This document shows, one piece after another, positions 1-6,964 of a stretch of DNA of 21,141 nucleotides. Within the stretch, counting starts at the first letter, position 1, and every line of letters begins with the position of its first letter. The notes under the pieces were generated by a model, which ran no database searches, was not told where the DNA came from, and saw only the letters and a program-made list of their open reading frames with translations. The stretch covers positions 1 through 21,141 of the forward strand of contig JABIZW010000123.1 in NCBI GenBank assembly GCA_018666295.1. The letters run 5' to 3'. The DNA comes from Halieaceae bacterium (GTDB taxonomy: Bacteria; Pseudomonadota; Gammaproteobacteria; Pseudomonadales; Halieaceae). Both the position numbers and the translations under genes were made by a program.

Positions 1-95
1 AGAGTTTAGACTCTGACAACGCTGAGGAAGTGATAAGCCGTGTTCGGGAAAGCGTTAAAGCATTGTGTGGACGCTTCCCTGTTTACGGCGGTTAG
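1..95 (+). CDS. glyA: Serine hydroxymethyltransferase, C-terminal end (partial)
   Basis: Only the last 30 codons are present; the gene begins before the window. The frame ending at the TAG at 93-95 reads through to a C-terminus of the form ALCGRFPVYGG, which resembles the RFPVY end of bacterial serine hydroxymethyltransferase. That PLP enzyme interconverts serine and glycine and loads tetrahydrofolate with a one-carbon unit. Placement directly before nrdR is a common gammaproteobacterial arrangement and supports the call. The stop lies 17 bases before the nrdR start. The identification rests on a short tail plus context, so it is probable rather than certain. Confidence 0.8.
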   Translation, partial: SLDSDNAEEVISRVRESVKALCGRFPVYGG

Positions 96-112
96 CGAGT
101 AGGTAACTGACT

Positions 113-574
113 ATGTTTTGCCCCTTTTGCTCTGCCGACGACACCAAGGTCATTGACTCGCGACTCGTTGCAGACGGGGGACAAGTCCGGCGTCGTCGAG
201 AGTGTGTGAGCTGTCGTGAGCGCTTCACCACCTACGAAGCGGCTGAACTGTTGATGCCTCGGGTCATTAAGCAAAGCGGCAGTCGCGAACCTTTTAATGA
301 AGAAAAGCTTCGCGACGGATTTCAACGTGCACTCGAAAAACGCCCCGTGTCGGTCGAGGCGGTTGAAACCGAGCTAGGGCAGATCAAAAATCAACTACGA
401 GCCACTGGCGAGCGAGAAGTGGATTCGCGCGTTGTGGGTGAGTTGGTTATGGAGGCGCTGAAGCGCCTAGATCAGGTGGCTTATGTGCGATTTGCCTCCG
501 TTTACCGCAGCTTTGAGGATCTGGCTGAGTTCCGTGACGCGATAGCGTCACTTGAAGCTGACCCTCAGGCCTAG
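113..574 (+). CDS. nrdR: Transcriptional repressor NrdR
   Basis: NrdR is the ATP/dATP-sensing repressor of ribonucleotide reductase genes. The 153-residue product has the expected two parts. The N-terminal zinc ribbon has cysteine pairs at residues 3/6 and 31/34, with the RRRRECVSC segment between. The ATP-cone domain runs from about residue 49 to 139, beginning PRVIKQSG and containing the VAYVRFASVYRSF stretch near its end. Length and motifs are normal for the family. The ATG at 113 starts directly at the conserved MFCPFC. It stands first in the run leading into the riboflavin genes, with ribD beginning 8 bases after its stop, so the two are probably co-transcribed. No NrdR-box pair is evident in the short upstream gap. 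Confidence 0.97.
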   Translation: MFCPFCSADDTKVIDSRLVADGGQVRRRRECVSCRERFTTYEAAELLMPRVIKQSGSREPFNEEKLRDGFQRALEKRPVSVEAVETELGQIKNQLRATGEREVDSRVVGELVMEALKRLDQVAYVRFASVYRSFEDLAEFRDAIASLEADPQA

Positions 575-582
575 TAGCAAGG

Positions 583-1698
583 GTGACCAGTACCGATCAG
601 CGATGGATGACCTTGGCCCTAGAAGTGGGGCGTCGCGCCCGCGTGTGGTCTGCGCCCAATCCAGCGGTAGGTTGCGCGATCGTCCGTGACGACGCTCTGC
701 TCAGTAGTGGCTTTACGCACCCCGCGGGGCAAGCACATGCCGAAGTGCACGCACTGTCGCAAACGAGCGACGCGGTGGGTGCGACAGTCTACGTAACCCT
801 CGAGCCCTGTAATCATACGGGTAGGACACCACCCTGTGTCGATGCCCTGATTGACGCCGGTGTTGCGCGCGTTGTCATTGCCTGTATTGATCCTGATCCT
901 CGGGTTGCAGGCAAAGGTATTGAGCGCCTGACGGCGGCGGGAATCGAGGTGGTTCAGGGGGTTTGCGAGTCTGAGGCACAGCAAGATCTAAGTGGATTCT
1001 TCTTGCGACTCGAGCGCGGTTGGGGGCGTGTGACGGTTAAAATGGGTGCTTCGGCGGACGGTAGAACGGCCATGGCCTCTGGTGAAAGTCAGTGGGTTAC
1101 GGGTGTTGGTGCGCGGTCAGATGTTCAAGCGTGGCGCGCATCAAGTGACGTGATAATGACGGGTAGCGGCACGGTTACAGCGGACGACTGCGCCTTGACC
1201 GTCCGTCAGTGTGACAATCGACTCGACAGCGACGATTGGTTGCGAGCACTGACAGCACCGAGCCTTCGAGCGGTCATCGACTCGAAGGGTATTACGCCGC
1301 CCTTGGCGAAGGTCGTCACGGGAGACGTGCCGACACTGGTCTTTACCGAGGATGCCACATCTCTCGATGTTGCGATGCCATCCACCGTCACTCAAGTGAA
1401 AGTACCGACAAATGATGGTGGACTTGATTTGCGTCAGGTACTTCTCGCATTGGGTGAGCGGGGTGCGAACGAGATTTTAATTGAGGCGGGTCCTACGCTA
1501 GTCGGGGCGTTAGAGCGACAACACCTGATTGATCAGTGGTTGATTTACATGGCGCCTGTCATGCTAGGCGCTGATGCAAGACCCTTACACAGTGCTCACT
1601 TTTCGTCATTGGCTGACGCGCATCGTTACGCCATAGTATCGCACGACCTGATTGGTGACGATTTACGTATTATCATGCGCCCGGCCACCGGAGACTGA
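583..1698 (+). CDS. ribD: Bifunctional riboflavin deaminase/reductase RibD
   Basis: RibD catalyses the second and third steps of riboflavin synthesis: deamination of the GTP-derived pyrimidine, then NADPH-dependent reduction of its ribosyl side chain. The 371-residue product has an N-terminal deaminase domain with HAEVHA (zinc ligand His52, catalytic Glu54) and PCxH...RTPPC (zinc ligands Cys76 and Cys85). A C-terminal reductase domain starts near residue 147 with VKMGASADGRTAMASGESQW and includes EAGPTL. Every key residue I can check is present. The start is a GTG 8 bases after the nrdR stop; it fits because the N-terminus lines up with the family and no better-placed start exists. A 40-base gap separates it from ribE. 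Confidence 0.96.
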   Translation: MTSTDQRWMTLALEVGRRARVWSAPNPAVGCAIVRDDALLSSGFTHPAGQAHAEVHALSQTSDAVGATVYVTLEPCNHTGRTPPCVDALIDAGVARVVIACIDPDPRVAGKGIERLTAAGIEVVQGVCESEAQQDLSGFFLRLERGWGRVTVKMGASADGRTAMASGESQWVTGVGARSDVQAWRASSDVIMTGSGTVTADDCALTVRQCDNRLDSDDWLRALTAPSLRAVIDSKGITPPLAKVVTGDVPTLVFTEDATSLDVAMPSTVTQVKVPTNDGGLDLRQVLLALGERGANEILIEAGPTLVGALERQHLIDQWLIYMAPVMLGADARPLHSAHFSSLADAHRYAIVSHDLIGDDLRIIMRPATGD

Positions 1699-1738
1699 CG
1701 GACAGTCCCGCTGGCACTAACCCTCACGAGAGACATCT

Positions 1739-2395
1739 ATGTTTACGGGAATTATTCAAGCCGTCGGTGAAGTGGCCGCTATCGAGCAAACAGGCGGTGA
1801 CGTTAAGTTACGGATTAAAACGGGCACCTTGCCGTTAGAAGACGTCCACCTGGGCGACAGCATTGCCACCAATGGCGTTTGTTTGACAGTGACCGAATTG
1901 CCCGGCGACGGCTACTGGGCTGATGTCTCCACTGAGACGCTGTCATTGACGTCGCTCAAGAGTATTGTGGTGGGCAGCGCAGTCAATTTGGAAAAGTCGC
2001 TAACCCCAACGACGGCTTTGGGTGGACATTTAGTGAGCGGCCACGTCGATGGGTTAGGACGCGTTGTCGGGTTAACCCGAGACGCGCGGTCTTGGCGTGT
2101 GTCGATTGAGGCACCGGCGGATCTTGCACGCTACATTGCTCAAAAAGGAAGTATTTGCGTCGATGGCACGAGCCTCACGGTCAACGCGGTTGAAGGAGCG
2201 CGATTTGAGTTAAATATTATTCCTCAAACATGGGAAGAAACAGTGTTTAGCGGCTACGCCTTGGGTAGCGAAGTGAATCTAGAAGTGGATGTGATCGCGC
2301 GGTATCTGGAGCGATTGCTACAGTCAGGTGTTGCGCCAATGGCGAGCAGTATAACGGTAGAGACATTGAAGAACGCGGGGTATTACAGTGATTGA
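1739..2395 (+). CDS. ribE: Riboflavin synthase, alpha subunit
   Basis: This enzyme dismutates two molecules of 6,7-dimethyl-8-ribityllumazine into riboflavin and the pyrimidine precursor. The 218-residue product begins with the diagnostic MFTGIIQ and contains two tandem lumazine-binding repeats. The first includes DSIATNGVCLTV and GGHLVSGHVDG; the second, from about residue 97, includes KGSICVDGTSLTVN. Length is close to the usual 210-220. It is called ribC in E. coli K-12 and ribE in most annotations. Its last 8 bases overlap the start of the next gene, which implies translational coupling. The sequence looks fully functional, in contrast to its downstream neighbour. Confidence 0.95.
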   Translation: MFTGIIQAVGEVAAIEQTGGDVKLRIKTGTLPLEDVHLGDSIATNGVCLTVTELPGDGYWADVSTETLSLTSLKSIVVGSAVNLEKSLTPTTALGGHLVSGHVDGLGRVVGLTRDARSWRVSIEAPADLARYIAQKGSICVDGTSLTVNAVEGARFELNIIPQTWEETVFSGYALGSEVNLEVDVIARYLERLLQSGVAPMASSITVETLKNAGYYSD

Positions 2396-3518
2396 TTCCG
2401 TACCGCCGGCCTCGGCAGAACAGCTTATTAGCGAGTTTAGGCGCGGTGAAATGGTGTTGTTGGTGCTTGACCAAAGTGACGGTGGTCAAACCGGTGTTGT
2501 GGCGATGGCCGCAGAGTGTTGCGAAGCCAGTCACGTTACCTTCATGGCTCGGCAGGCTCGAGGGTTGGTGAGTCTTGCGCTGACCGAAGCGCGTTGCGAG
2601 CAACTTAATTTGCCACCTATGGTTGATCCGGCCACGTCAGGCGCGGTGAAACTCTCTATCGAGGCCAGCACCGAAATCGATACGGGTATTTCGGCTGCCG
2701 ACAGAGCACGCACGGTTCGCGTTGCTGTGGCGCCCGATGCCAAACCGTCTGATCTGGTTCAGCCGGGCCATATCTTTCCGGTAGCGACACTCTCAGGTGG
2801 CGTTTTGATTCGCACGGGAGCTGCCGAAGCTGGGGTCGATTTGGCGACGCTTGCCGGACTAACCCCTGCTGCTGTGTTTGCCGAAGTGCTCGACACCCAC
2901 GGAGAGCTTGCTGATGCATCAGCGCTCATGGCCTTCGCTGACGCGCACGATCTGAGTGTGGGTCGCGTCACTGATTTGGTGGATTACAGACTCAATCACT
3001 ACCGAACAGTCGATTTGATTCGAAGTGGTCAGATTACAACGCGGCACGGCGAATTTATGTTGTCTGTGTATCAAGAAAGTACACAAGGCCACGTTCATAT
3101 GGCCCTGAGTAAGGGCGTGTTCGACCAGGAGACACCGACACTGGTGCGGGTGCACACGGTCTCCTCTGTCCGAGACCTATTGGCTGTTTCATCGGCCGAG
3201 CGCGCCTCTTGGTCCATACAAGACAGCTTGTCGCGCGTTGGGCAGGAGGGTGGTGGTGTTGTTGTGCTGATCAACAAGCAGGAGTCTGATGCGGAGCTTT
3301 TAGCGCAGGTGGACGCTGTGCTGGGCGCTGATTTACCGAATGATTCACAGCAGAAAAGCGTCGGCTATTCTCAGGTGGGGATGGGCGCGCAAATATTACG
3401 GGATTTAGGGGTGGGTAAAATTCGCCTCATGGGCGCCCCTGTGAAGTACAATGCGCTCGAAGGTTTTGGACTTGAAGTCGTCGAGTTTGTAGAGCCAGAG
3501 GCAATGCCTCTGGCGTAA
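2388..3518 (+). CDS. ribBA: RibBA-like fusion protein with both catalytic centres degenerate
   Basis: By length (376 residues), order and residual motifs this is a RibBA fusion: a DHBP synthase domain (about 1-205) followed by a GTP cyclohydrolase II domain (about 206-370). Fold-level motifs survive: GISAADR at 100-106, LVQPGHIFP at 123-131, and GAQILRDLGVGKIRL at 333-347. The catalytic signatures do not. The acidic DDEDRENEGD loop of DHBP synthase is replaced by LDQSDGGQTG at 27-36, and the metal-binding His of GHTEA is Ala145. In the cyclohydrolase half the three zinc cysteines are replaced by Ser259, Ala270 and Arg272, and the RQEGRGIGL motif reads NKQESDAEL. The frame is open throughout, so this is not simple decay. 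It starts with GTG inside the end of ribE. No FMN riboswitch is visible. It may be a regulatory, scaffolding or otherwise repurposed pseudoenzyme; its function is unknown. Confidence 0.85.
   Translation: MIDSVPPASAEQLISEFRRGEMVLLVLDQSDGGQTGVVAMAAECCEASHVTFMARQARGLVSLALTEARCEQLNLPPMVDPATSGAVKLSIEASTEIDTGISAADRARTVRVAVAPDAKPSDLVQPGHIFPVATLSGGVLIRTGAAEAGVDLATLAGLTPAAVFAEVLDTHGELADASALMAFADAHDLSVGRVTDLVDYRLNHYRTVDLIRSGQITTRHGEFMLSVYQESTQGHVHMALSKGVFDQETPTLVRVHTVSSVRDLLAVSSAERASWSIQDSLSRVGQEGGGVVVLINKQESDAELLAQVDAVLGADLPNDSQQKSVGYSQVGMGAQILRDLGVGKIRLMGAPVKYNALEGFGLEVVEFVEPEAMPLA
3494..3514 (+). other. Hairpin at the ribBA-like/ribH junction
   Basis: A perfect 9-bp stem, GCCAGAGGC and GCCTCTGGC with an AAT loop, occupies the last codons of the RibBA-like gene. 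It ends one base before its stop codon and seven bases before the ribH ribosome binding site at 3521-3526. There is no U tract, so it is not an intrinsic terminator. It might modulate ribH translation or stabilise the upstream message. An inverted repeat of this size could also arise by chance somewhere in 21 kb, so only its position makes it notable. Confidence 0.45.
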
Positions 3519-3533
3519 ATGAGGAGAGAAAGT

Positions 3534-4016
3534 ATGGCGTCACAATCAATAACGACTACCGAGGGGCAGCTTCACTCGGTTTCTGGACGCTTTGCGCTGG
3601 TCGTTGGGCGTTGGAATAGTTTTGTCGTAGAGCACCTGCTCGAGGGTGCCATTGATACGCTCAAGCGCCACGGTATCGGTGAAGACCAACTGCACATTGT
3701 TCGTGCGCCTGGAGCATTTGAAATCCCCATGGTGTGTCAGGCGGTAGCCAAGCAGGGTAACTGCGATGCGATTATCGCGTTGGGCGCTGTGATACGTGGC
3801 GGTACTCCCCACTTTGAGCACGTGGCGGGTGAATGCACGAAAGGCATTGCGCAGGTGTCATTGGACTCCGGCGTGCCGATTGCCTTCGGTGTCTTAACCG
3901 TCGACTCCATTGAACAGGCGATTGAACGGTCTGGGACCAAAGCGGGGAACAAGGGTGCAGAGGCGGCAATGAGTGCCCTCGAAATGGTCAGTCTGCTGGG
4001 TGCTTTGAAGAACTGA
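3534..4016 (+). CDS. ribH: 6,7-dimethyl-8-ribityllumazine synthase
   Basis: Lumazine synthase condenses the ribitylaminopyrimidine with 3,4-dihydroxy-2-butanone 4-phosphate to give the substrate of riboflavin synthase. Family motifs are intact: ALVVGRWNSF near the N-terminus, APGAFEIP, ALGAVIRGGTPHFEHVAGE with the catalytic His of PHF, and GNKGAEAA near the end. I place the start at ATG 3534 (160 residues) rather than ATG 3519, because a GAGGAG ribosome binding site at 3521-3526 sits 7 bases before 3534 and would lie inside the longer reading. It is ribE in E. coli nomenclature. Its stop overlaps the nusB start by one base (TGATG at 4014-4018). Confidence 0.95.
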   Translation: MASQSITTTEGQLHSVSGRFALVVGRWNSFVVEHLLEGAIDTLKRHGIGEDQLHIVRAPGAFEIPMVCQAVAKQGNCDAIIALGAVIRGGTPHFEHVAGECTKGIAQVSLDSGVPIAFGVLTVDSIEQAIERSGTKAGNKGAEAAMSALEMVSLLGALKN

Positions 4017-4459
4017 TGACATCAATCAATGTGCTAGCTGCCCAACGGCGGCGGGCTCGTCATTTCTGCGTTCAAGCGCTGTATCAGTGGTCTATGACAG
4101 GGGCCACCCCTGCCTCAATCGAAGCAGAGTTTCGCACCGATAATGACTTTACGAATGTCGATGTCGAGTACTTCAATGAGTTGCTCGTTGGTATTGCAGA
4201 GCGTTCGCTGGACCTTGACGCACTTTATGTCCCTTTTCTTGATAGAGAGATTGAAGCGCTTGACTGCATAGAGCGGAACCTCCTTCGTCTTGGGACTTTT
4301 GAGTTGATGGCGCGTATCGACGTCCCTGCGAAGGTCACGCTCAATGAGACGGTAGCTCTGGCAAAGAAGTTCGGGGCAACAGATTCTTACCGCTACATCA
4401 ATGGCGTGCTCGATCAAGTGGGCCTTAAGTTACGACCAAACGAACTGGTCGAAGGTTGA
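4016..4459 (+). CDS. nusB: Transcription antitermination factor NusB
   Basis: NusB binds boxA RNA together with S10 and supports antitermination on rRNA operons. The 147-residue product is close to the 139-residue E. coli protein. It shows the all-helical family pattern: an N-terminal RRRARHFCVQALYQW, a middle LDREIEALDCIERNLLRLGTFEL, and a C-terminal KVTLNETVALAKKFG followed by YINGVLD. The one-base TGATG overlap with ribH implies coupled translation. Placement after ribH and before thiL is standard for gammaproteobacteria. Confidence 0.95.
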   Translation: MTSINVLAAQRRRARHFCVQALYQWSMTGATPASIEAEFRTDNDFTNVDVEYFNELLVGIAERSLDLDALYVPFLDREIEALDCIERNLLRLGTFELMARIDVPAKVTLNETVALAKKFGATDSYRYINGVLDQVGLKLRPNELVEG

Positions 4460-4469
4460 ACACCGCGTC

Positions 4470-5393
4470 GTGAGTGAGTTCGATATTATCACTCAGTATT
4501 TTTCTTCCTTGGGTGCTGGAGACTTTGTCGCACTGTCCGTTGGTGACGATGCGGCTGCGTTGATTGTTCCGACCGGTTCAGAGCTCATCGTATCGACCGA
4601 CACCGCGGTCTGCGGTACGCACTTTGACGAGGATCTTTTCCCTGAAGATGTCGCTTATAAGGCCGTCGCTTCGGCGGTTAGTGATCTGGCTGCAATGGGT
4701 GCTGAACCGCTCGGTATGACCTTGGCGTTGACCCTGCCAGACAACGATCCCCTGTGGTTACAGGGTTTGTCGCAAGGACTCACTCGCGCCAGCAGTCGAT
4801 ATGCAATTCCTTTGGTCGGTGGTGATACCACTCGCGGACCGCTGGCCCTGACGGTGACGGTGATGGGTCACTGCCCGTGCGGGGAAAAAATCCTGCGCTC
4901 AGGCGCTGCCGTTGGCGATCTGATTTACGTCAGTGGGACCCTTGGTGATGCGGCCTTCGGCCTGTCGCTACTGGCAGGAGAACACCGTGGACTGGATTTA
5001 AATTTCGAAGATCAAGACCACTTGGTGTCACGATTTACGGCACCTGACGCACATTTAGACTTGGGCGTGCGCTTGAGGGGCGAGGCGTCGAGCTGTATCG
5101 ATGTCTCTGATGGGCTCCTTCAAGATGCAGCGCATATTGCGAACGCGAGCGGCTGTAAATTTATTATTGAAAGCGGTTCAGTGCCTCTGTCGCCGGCACT
5201 GAAACGAGCGGTTGGTGAGTCCCGTGCACGGGACTTGGCGCTGCGCGGTGGCGAAGACTACCAGCTGCTTTTCACGTTGCCGCCAAGCACTAGTCCGCCC
5301 AGTGGGTCTATTAGGATCGGTCGCGTTGAGGGCGGTGAGGGCGTAGAGTGTGACGTGATGCCCAAGGAGCGTGGCTATGACCACTTCCACTGA
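4470..5393 (+). CDS. thiL: Thiamine-monophosphate kinase
   Basis: ThiL phosphorylates thiamine monophosphate to the active cofactor thiamine pyrophosphate, which Dxs in the neighbouring operon requires. I start it at GTG 4470, giving 307 residues. Upstream in-frame starts would run far back into nusB and lack family similarity, while this one begins with SEFDIITQYF as in homologues. Visible motifs are VGDDAA (24-29), STDT (42-45), SDLAAMGAEP (71-80), GGDTTRGP, DVSDGLLQD and GGEDYQLLF. The gene starts 10 bases after the nusB stop and its end overlaps pgpA by 17 bases. An 18-bp palindrome lies within it at 5218-5235. Confidence 0.94.
   Translation: MSEFDIITQYFSSLGAGDFVALSVGDDAAALIVPTGSELIVSTDTAVCGTHFDEDLFPEDVAYKAVASAVSDLAAMGAEPLGMTLALTLPDNDPLWLQGLSQGLTRASSRYAIPLVGGDTTRGPLALTVTVMGHCPCGEKILRSGAAVGDLIYVSGTLGDAAFGLSLLAGEHRGLDLNFEDQDHLVSRFTAPDAHLDLGVRLRGEASSCIDVSDGLLQDAAHIANASGCKFIIESGSVPLSPALKRAVGESRARDLALRGGEDYQLLFTLPPSTSPPSGSIRIGRVEGGEGVECDVMPKERGYDHFH
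5218..5235. repeat. Perfect 18-bp palindrome inside thiL
   Basis: AGTCCCGTG followed directly by CACGGGACT is a loopless self-complementary 18-mer in the thiL coding sequence, over the codons for GESRARDLA. One such palindrome is only mildly unexpected in a window of this size, and it does not sit near a gene boundary. I see no second copy in the window. It is recorded as a structural fact without a claimed role. Confidence 0.6.
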
Positions 5394-5880
5394 GTCAAGG
5401 GGATTGCCGTTCATCGTTGCCACCTTTTTGGGTGTTGGCCTCTCACCTGTGGCGCCCGGTACGGTCGGCAGTATCGCGGCATTACCATTAGCGGTTTTAT
5501 TGCTCCATTGGCCCATTCTCTTTTCGAGCGCGACGCTTGTAGTGCTTTTTATGCTCGGGACTTGGTGTGCCAACCATCTTGAGCGCGCCACCGGGCGTCA
5601 CGATGCTCAAATTATTGTGATCGACGAGGTCGTGGGGCAGTGCTTGACCTTGCTGATACTCGGGACGTGGTTTTTGACACACATCGACCCTTACGTTGTT
5701 TTGGCGCTGAGTTTTGTTAGCTTTCGACTGATCGATATTCTAAAGCCTTGGCCAGTCAGTTGGCTCGATCAACAGGTTGGTGGTGGCTTAGGCGTGATGA
5801 TTGACGATGTTGCTGCGGCCTTGATCGCCGCGGGCTTGGTCGCAGGTGGTTACTCACTCATGCAGCTGGCGTGGAGCTAG
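5377..5880 (+). CDS. pgpA: Phosphatidylglycerophosphatase A
   Basis: PgpA dephosphorylates phosphatidylglycerophosphate to phosphatidylglycerol at the inner membrane. The 167-residue product carries the family signatures: GLSPVAPGTVGS (21-32), VIDEVVGQ (81-88) with its Asp-Glu pair, RLIDILKPWPVSWLD (117-131), and GGLGVMIDD (136-144). Several hydrophobic stretches between them are likely membrane spans. I choose ATG 5377 rather than GTG 5371 because the AAGGAG at 5364-5369 is 7 bases before the ATG but only one base before the GTG. It overlaps the end of thiL by 17 bases and ends the rightward operon, converging on ispA with 10 bases between stops. Confidence 0.93.
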   Translation: MTTSTESRGLPFIVATFLGVGLSPVAPGTVGSIAALPLAVLLLHWPILFSSATLVVLFMLGTWCANHLERATGRHDAQIIVIDEVVGQCLTLLILGTWFLTHIDPYVVLALSFVSFRLIDILKPWPVSWLDQQVGGGLGVMIDDVAAALIAAGLVAGGYSLMQLAWS

Positions 5881-5890
5881 GCTGAGTCGC

Positions 5891-6721
5891 TTAGCTGGCG
5901 CGATGCACCATCAGCCGACCCAGTCGTGCGAGCGTATCGGCTGACTCACCAAACTCGCTCAAGGCCTCGATCGCTTCGGCTAATAATGTATCGGCGAAGT
6001 TGCGTGCGGCATCCACTCCCAGGCAGGCAACATAAGTCGATTTAGCGGCGCTAATGTCCTTGCCCGCAGTTTTGCCGAGTGCCTCTGAGGTGGCTGTGAC
6101 ATCCAGCACGTCGTCCATGACCTGAAAGGCAAGGCCAATCCGCTCTGCGAACAGCGCCAGCGCTTCTTCTTGAGACGAAGTGGCCTCGGCGCAAATTGCC
6201 CCAGCCAAAACCGCGGCTTCGATCAGAGCACCGGTTTTGCGGAGGTGGACTTCTTGAAGACTCGATACATCGAGCGAGCGACCCTCTGCCGCAATATCCA
6301 TCGCCTGCCCGCCCACCATGCCGTCAAAACCAACCGCATGACTGAGTAGCTTTATTAAGCGCACTTGTTGACGCGCACTCAATTGCGGTGTGTCCGTAAT
6401 CCATTCAAACGCCAACGCCTGTAAACCGTCACCGACTAAAATCGCTGTCGCTTCATCAAACTGTTTATGCAGTGTTGGTTGACCTCGCCGCAGGTCATCG
6501 TCGTCCATCGACGGTAGATCGTCGTGGATCAGCGAGTAGGTATGAAGGAATTCGATCGCCTGGCCCGCTCGAGTGGCACTATCAAGTGGCTTGCCCGCCA
6601 TCATTTGTGCGGTGGCTGAGCACAGCTGGCTTCTCAGCTGCTTGCCGGGTTTGGAGAGGGCGTAGGAGAGTGCGGCCTCAAGCCGCGGGTCGCTGCAGAC
6701 AATGGATACACTTGGATTCAT
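5891..6721 (-). CDS. ispA: Farnesyl diphosphate synthase (polyprenyl synthetase)
   Basis: IspA adds isopentenyl diphosphate to DMAPP and geranyl diphosphate to make farnesyl diphosphate. Both aspartate-rich motifs are present: DDLPSMDDDDLRRG at about 67-80 and the second, MDDVLD, at about 202-207, plus VGGQAMDI and LRKTG. From ATG 6721 the product is 276 residues; a GTG at 6736 would add five, and neither start has a convincing ribosome binding site. The N-terminus is about 15 residues shorter than in E. coli, and the usual GGKRLRP reads PGKQLRS, though the Lys and second Arg are kept. It is last in its leftward operon, after dxs and xseB. Confidence 0.92.
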   Translation of the reverse strand: MNPSVSIVCSDPRLEAALSYALSKPGKQLRSQLCSATAQMMAGKPLDSATRAGQAIEFLHTYSLIHDDLPSMDDDDLRRGQPTLHKQFDEATAILVGDGLQALAFEWITDTPQLSARQQVRLIKLLSHAVGFDGMVGGQAMDIAAEGRSLDVSSLQEVHLRKTGALIEAAVLAGAICAEATSSQEEALALFAERIGLAFQVMDDVLDVTATSEALGKTAGKDISAAKSTYVACLGVDAARNFADTLLAEAIEALSEFGESADTLARLGRLMVHRAS

Positions 6722-6754
6722 TATTTTAAAGCCCACAGACCGTTATAAATCGGC

Positions 6755-6964
6755 TTAGCTTTGATGACTGTTGGTAACCGTTTCAATGCGCTGCTCGGCT
6801 TGTTCTAAGGCTTTTTGTGCGGCCTGCGCTATTTTCATGCCCGATTCGTAAACGGCCAGCGCATCTTCCAGCTCAATGTTGGGGTCTTCTAATTGACTGA
6901 CCAATGCGGTCAGCTCCTCGATCTGCGCGCTCAGTTTTTTTTCGCCGCCTTTTACTTCGCTCAT
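6755..6964 (-). CDS. xseB: Exodeoxyribonuclease VII small subunit
   Basis: XseB associates with XseA to form exonuclease VII, which degrades single-stranded DNA. The 69-residue product has the family's two-helix form. The first half includes LSAQIEELTALVSQLEDPNIELEDAL and the second YESGMKIAQAAQKALEQAEQRI, close to the usual pattern in which L, E and A spacing is conserved. Length is slightly under the typical 75-80. Its ATG overlaps the dxs stop in an ATGA at 6961-6964, so translation is probably coupled. The order dxs-xseB-ispA differs from the common xseB-ispA-dxs. Confidence 0.9.
   Translation of the reverse strand: MSEVKGGEKKLSAQIEELTALVSQLEDPNIELEDALAVYESGMKIAQAAQKALEQAEQRIETVTNSHQS

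Noticed and set aside
619..984. Minus-strand frame inside ribD
   Set aside because: It is antisense to a well-supported enzyme and shows no motifs; such frames are common in GC-rich coding sequence.
3519..3533. Earlier ribH start at ATG 3519
   Set aside because: The ribosome binding site for ATG 3534 lies within this stretch and ATG 3519 has none of its own.
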